Shown here: one piece after another, positions 9,392 through 18,012 of the stretch
Position numbering within the stretch: position 1 is the first letter of the stretch
Layout: each line of letters begins with the position of its first letter
DNA from: Aquimarina sp. BL5
GTDB taxonomy: Bacteria; Bacteroidota; Bacteroidia; Flavobacteriales; Flavobacteriaceae
NCBI RefSeq assembly: GCF_003443675.1
Contig: NZ_CP031963.1
Coordinates: 1,759,501 to 1,823,500, forward strand
DNA length: 64,000 nucleotides
Reading direction: 5' to 3'
Notes under the pieces: model-generated
The model's input: the letters and a program-made list of their open reading frames with translations, nothing else
Database searches by the model: none
What the model was told of the DNA's origin: nothing
Program-made: the position numbers and the translations under genes

Positions 9392-10116
9392 ATATATACG
9401 GATTACTAGGTAGAGATATAGGTTATTCTTTTTCTAGAAATTATTTCTCTAATAAATTCAACACGGAAAGCCTAAAATGTCAGTATCAGAATTTTGATCT
9501 TCAAACTATTGAAGAGCTAAAAAATATCATACAGCGGACGGATGTTAAAGGGATGAATGTAACTATCCCATATAAAGAAGAAGTAATTCCTTACCTAGAT
9601 ACATTAGATCCTATTGCCAAAGAAATTGGAGCTGTAAATGTAATTAAATTCGAAAGTAACGGAAAATTAACAGGATACAACAGTGATTATTATGGTTTTA
9701 CAGAGTCTCTAAAACCTTTACTTAATACAACAATTAAAAAGGCATTAATACTAGGAACCGGTGGAGCATCAAAAGCCATAGCATATGCGTTAGACAAACT
9801 AAATATTGAATATATTTTTGTTTCTAGAAATCCAGATTTTAGAGAACTTAGCTACAATGATCTCGATGAGGATATTATAAAAGATTTTAAATTAATTATT
9901 AATTGTACGCCTTTAGGCACTCACCCTAACACAGAAAATCATCCGGATATTCCTTATGAATACCTAGGCAAAAATCATGTATTGTATGATCTCATCTACA
10001 ATCCAGAAGAAACAATCTTTATGCAAAAAGGTAAACAAAAAGGAGCAAAAACTTCTAATGGATTGAATATGCTTATTTTACAAGCAGAAAAATCTTGGGA
10101 AATCTGGAATCAATAG
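9388..10116 (+). CDS. aroE: Shikimate dehydrogenase
   Basis: Reduces 3-dehydroshikimate to shikimate with NADPH, step four of aromatic amino-acid synthesis, in the cytosol. Seen: substrate-binding N-terminal region with YSFSRNYF in place of the more usual HSxSP motif (a form common in Bacteroidota), the catalytic GMNVTIPYKE with its lysine, GYNSDYYGF carrying the conserved Asp, the nucleotide-binding loop LILGTGGASKAIAYAL, and NCTPLG plus NGLNMLILQAE at the end. 242 aa is slightly short but complete. The start at 9388 is favoured because it gives MNIYGLLGRDIGYS and a 4-base overlap with the upstream gene; longer in-frame versions only extend into that gene. Confidence 0.95.
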   Translation: MNIYGLLGRDIGYSFSRNYFSNKFNTESLKCQYQNFDLQTIEELKNIIQRTDVKGMNVTIPYKEEVIPYLDTLDPIAKEIGAVNVIKFESNGKLTGYNSDYYGFTESLKPLLNTTIKKALILGTGGASKAIAYALDKLNIEYIFVSRNPDFRELSYNDLDEDIIKDFKLIINCTPLGTHPNTENHPDIPYEYLGKNHVLYDLIYNPEETIFMQKGKQKGAKTSNGLNMLILQAEKSWEIWNQ

Positions 10117-10185
10117 TTTTCTCTTTTTATGCATAAAATTACTCATTCGATCTTAATTAAGTAATTCCTAAAACCGATCATTTGC

Positions 10186-10216
10186 TTTGACTTTATATAA
10201 GATGTTAGTATCTTAG
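10186..10216 (+). promoter_or_regulatory. Probable flavobacterial promoter of the DUF349 gene
   Basis: TTTG at 10186-10189 and TATCTTAG at 10209-10216 are 19 bp apart, the usual spacing for the -33/-7 pair of Bacteroidota; the -7 box differs from TAnnTTTG at one base. The start codon is 40 bp downstream. Confidence 0.5.
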
Positions 10217-10255
10217 TCAATCCTTAATCTCAGACAAACAAAAACATTTTATATA

Positions 10256-12379
10256 ATGTCCACACACGATAACCTGCCTAAGGCAGATGGAAACGAAGAT
10301 AATAAGACCAAAACTTTAGAGGATAAATTAGAAAATCCTGTTTCTGAAGCGACGGAATCCGCTTCTGAAACTCAAGAATCACAGGAGGGTAAACCTAAAG
10401 AAATCACTAAAGTAGAAGAATCTGTTGAGGACAGCATCCCTGCTGAAGCGTCTCCAGTTAGTGAAGACCTGCCAAATGATGAAGTAGAAGAAGAAAGCGT
10501 AGAATCTACTGAAACGTCTCCAGTTGTTGAAGATATACCGAATACTGAAGTAGAAAAAGAAGAGGCTGTATCTCCTGTAGCAGCTGATGATGAAGTCCTA
10601 AATGAGATGGAAGAGGCAGTAGCAAAGGATAGTGAGGATGAAAGCAAGTTAGAGCGTCATGATATCGAAAAGAAAGATTATCATGCAATGAATAAAGATG
10701 AACTTATATCTGAATTACGTCGTTTGATAAAAAGCGAAAAAATACAAGCTATTAAAGAGCACGTAGAGGAAATTAAGACTGAGTTTAACGCTAAATTTAA
10801 CGAAGAAGTAGAACAGAAAAAAGATGAATTTTTAGCTGATGGTGGAAATATAATAGACTTCTACTACTCTACTCCATTGAAAAAAGAATTTAATTCTGTT
10901 TACTTTGATTATAAAGAGAAAAGAAACGCATACTATCAAAATCTCAAAAAAGATCTTCAGGCAAACCTGCAGAAAAGACTAGACATCATTGAAGAACTAA
11001 AAGGTTTATTGAACGTAGAAGAGAATATTAATACTACCTATAATCACTTTAAGGAAATTAAAGAAAGATGGCATAATGCTGGTCCAATTCCGAGGGATAA
11101 ATACAATACGGTTTGGAATACATATCATCATCACACGGAAAATTTTTATGATTTCCTGCACCTAAACAGAGATTTTAGAGATCTGGATTTTAAACACAAT
11201 CTAGAACAAAAACTTAAAATTATTGAACGTGCTACCGAGTTAGCTCAGGAAACGGATGTAAATAGGGCATTTAGAGAATTACAAATTCTCCACAAAATGT
11301 GGAAAGAAGACTTAGGACCTGTTGCCAAAGAATATAGAGAGCCTATTTGGGAAAAGTTTAGTGAACTCACCAAACAAATTCATGAAAACCGTCAGCAATT
11401 TTTTAAAGTACAAGACAAAGTTTATGAAAAAAATCTAGAGGTAAAACAAGAAATTATTGCTAAAATCGTAGAAGTTGCTGCTGAACATCCAAAAAACCAT
11501 GGAGGCTGGCAACAAAAGATCAAAGAAATAGAAGCACTAAGAGAAGAGTTTTTTAAAGCTGGAAAAGTACCTTCTAATGCAAATGAGGAGACATGGAGTC
11601 AGTTTAAAGGAGCGGTAAGAGATTTTAATAGAAATAAAAACGCTTTCTATAAGAGTCTTAAAAAAGATCAGTTCGAAAATCTTAACAAGAAAATGGAACT
11701 CATCAAAATTGCAGAGGATAATAAGGATAGTGATGATTTTTCTGTTACCACTCCATTAATGAAAAAGATTCAAGCGGATTGGAAAAAAATTGGACACGTA
11801 CCTCGTAAGGATAGTGATAGAATCTGGAAAAGATTCAAAGATGCTTGTAACGCATATTTTGATCGTATACACGCTGAAAAAAATGAAGCTAATAAAGAGG
11901 AAATTGCAGCTTATGAAAAAAAACTAGCTCATATTGAGGCATTAAAGGAATTAAAATTATCGGGCGACCCCAAAAGCGATCTTGACACTATTAAAGAAAA
12001 TATTAGTATTTGGAAGACAATAGGAAGAGTTCCTTACAAAAAACGTAATATCGAATCTGATTATAATAAAGTTTTAGATAACCTTTTTGGACAACTAAAC
12101 TTAAGCAGACAGGAAACTGAAATGATCAAATACGAGAATAAACTCAGTTCACTTGCTAACCAATCCGATGATAGAGCACTTAGAAATGAGCAAAATTTCT
12201 TACGTAAAAAGATTGAAGAGGTTCATAGCGAAATACGTCAATTAGAAAATAACCTTCAATTCTTTAAACACGCAGATGACAATAATCCATTGGTAATCGA
12301 AGTACGAAAAAATATCGGAAAGCATAAAGAAAGTCTTGAAGTTTGGAAAAATAAATTAAAGAAAATAAAACAACTCTAA
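10256..12379 (+). CDS. DUF349 domain-repeat protein
   Basis: 707-aa soluble protein. The first 130 residues are acidic and low in complexity, and include a tandem 22-residue duplication (copies of the form SPVxEDxPNxEVE). After about residue 140 it is highly charged and helical, with at least five DUF349 units marked by a W...GxxP...W..F pattern (for example around RWHNAGPIPRDKYNTVWNTY, DWKKIGHVPRKDSDRIWKRF and IWKTIGRVPYKKRN). DUF349 proteins are of unknown function in Bacteroidota; some bacterial members have been linked to nucleoid or DNA-damage phenotypes, which I would not transfer. It has its own promoter and ends 9 bp before the methyltransferase gene, so the two are probably co-transcribed. 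Confidence 0.88.
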   Translation: MSTHDNLPKADGNEDNKTKTLEDKLENPVSEATESASETQESQEGKPKEITKVEESVEDSIPAEASPVSEDLPNDEVEEESVESTETSPVVEDIPNTEVEKEEAVSPVAADDEVLNEMEEAVAKDSEDESKLERHDIEKKDYHAMNKDELISELRRLIKSEKIQAIKEHVEEIKTEFNAKFNEEVEQKKDEFLADGGNIIDFYYSTPLKKEFNSVYFDYKEKRNAYYQNLKKDLQANLQKRLDIIEELKGLLNVEENINTTYNHFKEIKERWHNAGPIPRDKYNTVWNTYHHHTENFYDFLHLNRDFRDLDFKHNLEQKLKIIERATELAQETDVNRAFRELQILHKMWKEDLGPVAKEYREPIWEKFSELTKQIHENRQQFFKVQDKVYEKNLEVKQEIIAKIVEVAAEHPKNHGGWQQKIKEIEALREEFFKAGKVPSNANEETWSQFKGAVRDFNRNKNAFYKSLKKDQFENLNKKMELIKIAEDNKDSDDFSVTTPLMKKIQADWKKIGHVPRKDSDRIWKRFKDACNAYFDRIHAEKNEANKEEIAAYEKKLAHIEALKELKLSGDPKSDLDTIKENISIWKTIGRVPYKKRNIESDYNKVLDNLFGQLNLSRQETEMIKYENKLSSLANQSDDRALRNEQNFLRKKIEEVHSEIRQLENNLQFFKHADDNNPLVIEVRKNIGKHKESLEVWKNKLKKIKQL

Positions 12380-12388
12380 TATTCCAAT

Positions 12389-13015
12389 ATGAATTGTGCT
12401 CTTTGTGGCTCAAGAGCATCAGAATTTTCTGTTGTACACAAACGAGCATACCACCATTGTGCTAATTGTGATGCCATTTCCTTGCATCATTCTTATTTTC
12501 TTTCTAATGATAAAGAGAGAAAAAGATATGAAATACATAACAATGATGTTACAGATCCAGGGTATCAAAATTTCGTTTCTCCAATCGTTAATGCTATTAT
12601 AAAAGATTACGATAAGAGTCATAAAGGTTTAGATTTTGGGAGTGGTAGTGACCCTGTTATTACTACCATGCTTAGACATCAAGGCTACGCTATTTCCACG
12701 TATGACCCATTCTTTGATCCCAATTCGAAGGTGTTGCAATCTACTTATAACTATATCGCGTGTTGCGAAGTAATGGAGCATTTTTATCACCCTAATAAAG
12801 AGTTCAAATTATTACATTCATTACTAAAAGATAAAGGAAGGCTATACTGCAAGACATATCTGTATGACAAATCTATTGATTTTGATTCCTGGTGGTACAA
12901 GAACGATCTTACCCATGTATTCTTTTACACCAAAAAAACATTGAATTGGATTAAGGATTATTATGGTTTTAGTGAGGTAATTATATCCGAAAAACTAATC
13001 ATCTTCGAAAAATAG
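12389..13015 (+). CDS. Class I SAM methyltransferase with N-terminal zinc ribbon-like motif
   Basis: 208-aa protein predicted to transfer a methyl group from S-adenosylmethionine to an unknown acceptor. Two CxxC pairs (C3/C6 and C24/C27) look like a small zinc-binding knuckle. The methyltransferase fold follows: LDFGSGSDPVITTML for motif I (about 76-90), TYDPFF for the acidic end of strand 2, and CCEVMEHFYHP for motif IV (about 130-140). The order and spacing fit the Methyltransf_11/23 type. It starts 9 bp after the DUF349 gene on the same strand. The zinc-motif plus methyltransferase architecture is seen in nucleic-acid and small-molecule methylases alike, so the substrate is open. Confidence 0.82.
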   Translation: MNCALCGSRASEFSVVHKRAYHHCANCDAISLHHSYFLSNDKERKRYEIHNNDVTDPGYQNFVSPIVNAIIKDYDKSHKGLDFGSGSDPVITTMLRHQGYAISTYDPFFDPNSKVLQSTYNYIACCEVMEHFYHPNKEFKLLHSLLKDKGRLYCKTYLYDKSIDFDSWWYKNDLTHVFFYTKKTLNWIKDYYGFSEVIISEKLIIFEK

Positions 13016-13287
13016 TTTCTGCATTGCATCCGATAAAAATATGGATGCATCATTACTCTAAAAAGCTACTAAACAAAATGTTATCAACACGAAAACGTTT
13101 GAGTAACTAAGGGATCACTTCAGTGAATAATTATTACCTAAATTGCTAATTCAATATATTTTTCACTAAAAAAATAACATTGTATTAATAATTTTAAAAC
13201 TTTTATTCTGATATGACAATTTAGACACTAACTTCCTTAGGGAAGAGTAAAATTTCACACAAGACACAAACACAAACACTAAAATTC

Positions 13288-16200
13288 ATGAAAAACTCAT
13301 TACCCAAATTCCTGGGCCTTCTTGGCCTATGGAGCTTACTATTAAATTCTTATTTAATAACCGCACAGACAGATTTTAGAGAAGAAACGATCTATTTTTT
13401 AATGACTTCTCGTTTCTTTGATGGAGACCCTAATAACAATGCTCCAACAGAATGGTCATCTTATAATCCCGATCCCGAAATAAACCCAAGCATTACAGAT
13501 CCTGATGATGTAACCTGGAAAGGGGATTTTAAGGGATTGATCCAAAAATTAGATTATATAAAAGATCTTGGTTTTACTGCGATCTGGATCACCCCTATAG
13601 TACACAATCGTAGCCCATTAGACTACCACGGATATCATGCTTGGGATTTCACTAAAGTAGATCCACGTTTAGAATCTCCTGGAGCTACATTTCAAGATCT
13701 AATTAATGAAATCCACGCACGTGATATGAAAATTGTGCTGGATGTTGTTACGAATCATGCCGGACGATTCGGAATAAAAGATGTAGCCGAAATAAAATAT
13801 AACACAGACCCTACAAAACCATGGTTTGCACCGGATAATCCTAATTGGGAATATGACGGTTTAACACCTAATCCAGAAGATGGACTTATATGGAGTAGAG
13901 CTAATTTAAAAAAAATGCCTCCTCCATATAATGAAGATCTATCACAACATAATTTCCCTGGAAAAGAGAGTTATGTTGATACTTCTGATCCAGATTGGTA
14001 TCATCATTCCGGAAACGGTTTCGCACAAGGTTTTGATGATGTAGAAAATCTACAGAACAGAGCATTAGCAGGCGATACTCCTGATCTAAACACAGGTAGC
14101 CAGGTTGTTAGGGATTACCTTGTGAATGCGTATGCCACCTATATTAATATGGGAGTAGATGCTTTCCGTTGGGACACAGTTAAGCATATGAGTAGAGAGG
14201 ATATCATTTATTTCTATGATGCTTTTAAAGCTATAAATCCCGATCTATTTATTTTTGGAGAAGTGGCTCAAAAACGTCACGAATTACATCCTGTAGAGGA
14301 AACCAATCCCCATTATTATACTTGGAGAGGAGAAGTTAACAACTCCCAACCATTAGATCTTGCTGTAATTGATTTCTTCGGAGAAGCTACTTTTCATGGC
14401 ACATTTGAAGAAGGACAATCTTTCCCTACGGTTAAAGCTGCTGCCAGATATGATAATTTATATAGTGATCCCTCTACACTGGTAACCTGGTTAGACAATC
14501 ATGATTTTGGTCCCAATAACGACTGGAATAGACGTTATGGAGGATCTGATGAAAACTTAGCAGCGTGTATGAATTTTATGTTTACCTGGAGAGGAATTCC
14601 AACCGTTTATTATGGAACCGAAATGCGATTCAAGGCTGGAGAATTTAATGATATTCATAACGAAGCAGGGATTAGAGAATCAATTGATAATACCGGAAGA
14701 GCATATTATGGAGACGTCATTGATCAAGCTCCAAACCATAAAATATATCAACATATTAAAAAGCTAAATGCTATACGAAAAGCTGTTCCAGCATTACAAA
14801 AAGGAAATTGGGATTGGAAAGATGCTCCAGGTAATGCCGTTTCCTATCGTAGAGTGCATCAAAATAGTGAAGTTGCTGTAGGATTAGCAAAAGATGGAAA
14901 TGCCTCATTTAGTATTTCAGGAATGACAAATGGATTATATAGAGATGCGGTGACGGGTCGTGAAATTGCAGCTCAAAACGGTGTATTGAACTTTACCGTA
15001 ACTTCAGGATCTGCAGGAATATATGTGTTAAACGGACCCGGTCTAATTGGTGGCTGTGGCGGAGGATTCTTTGAAAACTGTGTTAATGGTCCTAGCAATC
15101 CGGTGGTAATTATTAATCCAAACACCACAAACTCCGAAAACCCTATACAAGTTACAATAGAAGCCGTTGGAGGAGCTGGTGCCCCGTATAGTATTTACTA
15201 TACCATAGATGGATCAAATCCTAATATGTCTAATTCTCAATATACCAGTTCTTTTACGATCTCAGAATCTACTACTATTAAGGCGATTGCTTTTGACAAA
15301 GATGGAACTGCATCTGATATAATTACAAAGGACTATCGGATTGGCCCAATCAAAGGTTTACACGTTTATTTTAAAAAACCATCTTCTTGGACGCAAGCCA
15401 ATGTGCATTACTGGAATGAATCACCAGATGTTTTACCTCCAAGTAACTGGCCAGGACCACAAATGAGTCAAATTGAAAACTCTGAATGGTATGAATATAT
15501 TTTTGAAGGAGTCCAGAGCACTAATCTACTCTTTAACGATAACGGTGGTACAAAAACTGATGATTTAACAAGAGATAGAGATGGATGGTTTGACAATGGT
15601 ACTTGGTATGATACAGATCCTAGAAATACCGAAAATACTCCTCCAACAATAGTAATGTCACCAGGGGGAGGATCTTTCACAGTAGGAGAAACTGTAACTA
15701 TCTCACTAAGTGCCACCGATAACTCTCCCCAAGGAATTGAGATTTATTATACACTTAATGGAGATGAACCAGATACTTCCTCGATTAGATATACCTCATC
15801 AATAGCGATTACATCAGACACTACTATAAAAGCTATTGCATATGACACAGAAGGATTATCTTCTCAAGTTATAACTAATTCATTCACTTTTTCCGAAACA
15901 ACGGATTCAATGACGGTTTATTACAAAGGACAACTATCTAATCCAAATATATATTATTGGAATACGACACCAATAGCATCAACAGTAGCTTGGCCAGGAG
16001 CTACCATGACTGATATTGGTAATGGTTGGTATTCATTTACATTTAGTGGTATTAACTGCACCAATATAATTTTTAATGGTAATGGAGCAAACCAAACCGA
16101 AGATTTACAAAGATGCGGAGATGGATGGTATTATAATGGGACTTGGTACGATAGTAATCCTGAGGAAAGTCAGGATCTAACATTATACTTTAAATCTGAT

Positions 16201-16731
16201 TCTTTTACATCCCCTACTATTTACTTTTGGAATACTACTCCATCAGGATTAACAACTTCCTGGCCTGGAGAATCTATGAATGTTGATACTGATGGTTGGT
16301 ATCGATATACATTATCAAATACATCTTGTGCCAATCTCATTTTTAGCAATAATGGAACTTCACAAACCTCAGATCTTAATAGATGTAAAAATGGATGGTA
16401 CTATAATAATATTTGGTATGATCAAAATCCCGATGCGCTAAGATTAGGCAATACCATTTCTGAGGATGATATTTCTGAAGAAAGAATCACCGTATTTCCA
16501 AACCCAATAACAGAAAACTCTGTATTACAGCTATATACAATAAAAAAAGTAAGTGCCTTGAGAATAGAACTTATCAATGCTTACGGTGCCTCTCAAATTA
16601 TATTTAACGGACAAGTTAGCACAGGAGAACATAGATACTCATTAGGAGAAAAATCGTTAGCGATTGGAATTTACTTTTGTAGAATCACTATCGATGGAAA
16701 AACCTCTACCAGAAAAATTATAAAGCAATAA
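13288..16731 (+). CDS. Secreted alpha-amylase (GH13) with starch-binding-like modules and T9SS sorting domain
   Basis: 1147-aa secreted glycoside hydrolase expected to cut alpha-1,4 links in starch or glycogen. Order: signal peptide (1-27, ending SYLITAQ); GH13 barrel (about 30-540) with region I DVVTNH (near 152), the nucleophile D296 in FRWDT, acid/base E325 in FGEV and D406 in WLDNHD; a short all-beta domain; a CHB_HEX_C-like Ig unit (about 605-690); a first aromatic-rich starch-binding-like module (about 691-780); a second CHB_HEX_C-like unit; two more such modules (about 875-955 and 965-1045) with repeated WPG, GWY and NGTWYD motifs; and a C-terminal T9SS type A domain beginning VFPNP. 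All catalytic residues are present. The gene converges on a susCD operon, suggesting but not proving joint starch use. Confidence 0.93.
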   Translation: MKNSLPKFLGLLGLWSLLLNSYLITAQTDFREETIYFLMTSRFFDGDPNNNAPTEWSSYNPDPEINPSITDPDDVTWKGDFKGLIQKLDYIKDLGFTAIWITPIVHNRSPLDYHGYHAWDFTKVDPRLESPGATFQDLINEIHARDMKIVLDVVTNHAGRFGIKDVAEIKYNTDPTKPWFAPDNPNWEYDGLTPNPEDGLIWSRANLKKMPPPYNEDLSQHNFPGKESYVDTSDPDWYHHSGNGFAQGFDDVENLQNRALAGDTPDLNTGSQVVRDYLVNAYATYINMGVDAFRWDTVKHMSREDIIYFYDAFKAINPDLFIFGEVAQKRHELHPVEETNPHYYTWRGEVNNSQPLDLAVIDFFGEATFHGTFEEGQSFPTVKAAARYDNLYSDPSTLVTWLDNHDFGPNNDWNRRYGGSDENLAACMNFMFTWRGIPTVYYGTEMRFKAGEFNDIHNEAGIRESIDNTGRAYYGDVIDQAPNHKIYQHIKKLNAIRKAVPALQKGNWDWKDAPGNAVSYRRVHQNSEVAVGLAKDGNASFSISGMTNGLYRDAVTGREIAAQNGVLNFTVTSGSAGIYVLNGPGLIGGCGGGFFENCVNGPSNPVVIINPNTTNSENPIQVTIEAVGGAGAPYSIYYTIDGSNPNMSNSQYTSSFTISESTTIKAIAFDKDGTASDIITKDYRIGPIKGLHVYFKKPSSWTQANVHYWNESPDVLPPSNWPGPQMSQIENSEWYEYIFEGVQSTNLLFNDNGGTKTDDLTRDRDGWFDNGTWYDTDPRNTENTPPTIVMSPGGGSFTVGETVTISLSATDNSPQGIEIYYTLNGDEPDTSSIRYTSSIAITSDTTIKAIAYDTEGLSSQVITNSFTFSETTDSMTVYYKGQLSNPNIYYWNTTPIASTVAWPGATMTDIGNGWYSFTFSGINCTNIIFNGNGANQTEDLQRCGDGWYYNGTWYDSNPEESQDLTLYFKSDSFTSPTIYFWNTTPSGLTTSWPGESMNVDTDGWYRYTLSNTSCANLIFSNNGTSQTSDLNRCKNGWYYNNIWYDQNPDALRLGNTISEDDISEERITVFPNPITENSVLQLYTIKKVSALRIELINAYGASQIIFNGQVSTGEHRYSLGEKSLAIGIYFCRITIDGKTSTRKIIKQ

Positions 16732-16738
16732 TTTATAA

Positions 16739-16807
16739 TATTTCAAATTAAATAGAATCCCCACTTGAAACAATAGCTCAAGTGGGGATTCTATTTAATT
16801 TGAAATA
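16739..16807 (+). terminator. Perfect 30-bp hairpin at the amylase 3' end
   Basis: Bases 16739-16768 are the exact reverse complement of 16778-16807, with a 9-base loop, starting 8 bases after the amylase stop codon. The outer stem is A/T-rich (TATTTCAAATTAAATAG) and the inner part GC-rich (AATCCCCACTTGA). It can act as a terminator in either direction, since both ends are A/T-rich, but it is much longer than the other hairpins in this window, which have stems of 9 to 13 bp. Confidence 0.75.
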
Positions 16808-16850
16808 AATCATGATATCACACTAACAAGTAACTTACTACATAATGACA

Positions 16851-16880
16851 CAAAACATCGCCTAAGAAGACGATGTTTTG
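16851..16880 (-). terminator. Hairpin, probable terminator of the susCD operon
   Basis: CAAAACATCG (16851-16860) pairs perfectly with CGATGTTTTG (16871-16880) over a 10-base loop. It lies about 160 bp past the end of the minus-strand lipoprotein gene, in the 308-bp convergent gap with the amylase; the rest of that gap is A/T-rich with nothing recognised. Direction is inferred from position. Confidence 0.4.
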
Positions 16881-17039
16881 ATAAAATAATGATAATCCAA
16901 AATACTTTACAACTACCTATAAACAAATCATTTACAAAGTATTCCTAAATTTATCATTATATTAAATATTACTGTATAACCTACATGAGTTTATCGATTA
17001 TAAAAACACTTAGTAGTGTCACATATTTAAACAAAATCA

Positions 17040-17933
17040 TTAATTCGGAACTAGTTCTAAAGTATATGTGATACCGGGTAACCCGCAACAAGACCCACTT
17101 GTATATGCCAGTTCTAATGTAATAACACCCGTGACTGGATCTAAATTAGTACCATCTCCTTGATCAAAATCAACCTGACCTGGAAAAGATGTTGATTGTG
17201 TAGCAACAGTAATTGTTCCGCAAACATCAGTGAATTGTAGTCCAATGGGAGTAGTAGCCCCAAAAATACCAGCAGTACCATCACTTAAAACATATGTACC
17301 AGCAGATGGTTGCGTAATTGTAACTTGTTGTGGACTTATAAAATTACCAGCTATCGGAAGGCTTGATGCTATAACAGTAGAGGTATAATTACCTTCCAAC
17401 ATCGTTGGGCAGGATACTGGATAATTAATAACTGAAGTAAACAGTACAGTGGTCTGAATATTACTTCCTGTATTGCTTGTACCATCCTCGTTTATTATAT
17501 TTAATACTGTTCCATCTTCCATAGTAAATCGAGTTGTAATTGATAGAACATCTCCAAGTTTTATATCCGAAGTACTAGTTATTTCTGTAAAAGCACTAAC
17601 AATATCATCCGTACTCAAAGTAAAAACCATCGGCAAAATAACATCACTAGATAAAACTGAGTTGTAAACAGGTCCTTCAAGTGTTCTATAAACAGCGACA
17701 ACATCCGTTGAAGCTGGATTTCCTTGTGCAACTTCCGCACTAAATTCTAGATTTACCGGTTCATTATTATTAATTTTTACAAGATCAATAAAAGTCTCTC
17801 CTGTTGCCGACTTTTGCATATTTGGCACTGCTCCATCATTTAAGGGGATAAAAGCCTTACCTCCATCATCTTCACAGGAACTTATCAAAGCCACTATTGT
17901 TAATATAAATGTTATTATTTTTATTTTTTTCAT
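17040..17933 (-). CDS. SusE/F-position lipoprotein of the susCD operon
   Basis: 297-aa surface-type lipoprotein of unknown family. The signal peptide ends in LISSC with the lipid-attachment Cys near residue 20, followed by an acidic EDDGG that fits a lipoprotein export signal of Bacteroidota. The rest is beta-rich, with a mid-protein break at about 180 (SCPTMLEGNYTS) suggesting two Ig-like or barrel-like domains; a CC pair occurs near the C-terminus. It is third in the susC-susD operon, 79 bp after susD, the position usually held by SusE/SusF-type glycan-binding lipoproteins. I see no recognised carbohydrate-binding motif, so the ligand is unknown. Confidence 0.75.
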   Translation of the reverse strand: MKKIKIITFILTIVALISSCEDDGGKAFIPLNDGAVPNMQKSATGETFIDLVKINNNEPVNLEFSAEVAQGNPASTDVVAVYRTLEGPVYNSVLSSDVILPMVFTLSTDDIVSAFTEITSTSDIKLGDVLSITTRFTMEDGTVLNIINEDGTSNTGSNIQTTVLFTSVINYPVSCPTMLEGNYTSTVIASSLPIAGNFISPQQVTITQPSAGTYVLSDGTAGIFGATTPIGLQFTDVCGTITVATQSTSFPGQVDFDQGDGTNLDPVTGVITLELAYTSGSCCGLPGITYTLELVPN

Positions 17934-18012
17934 CTGTTAAATTTTAGAGTTTATTAATTCTCAGATAGAATTCACCAATTTATATATTAGCTCATTTCAA
18001 AATCTTATTTTA

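Noticed and set aside
12389..13015. Restriction-modification methylase
   Set aside because: The motifs are of the general small-molecule type (no DPPY/NPPF) and no endonuclease gene is adjacent.
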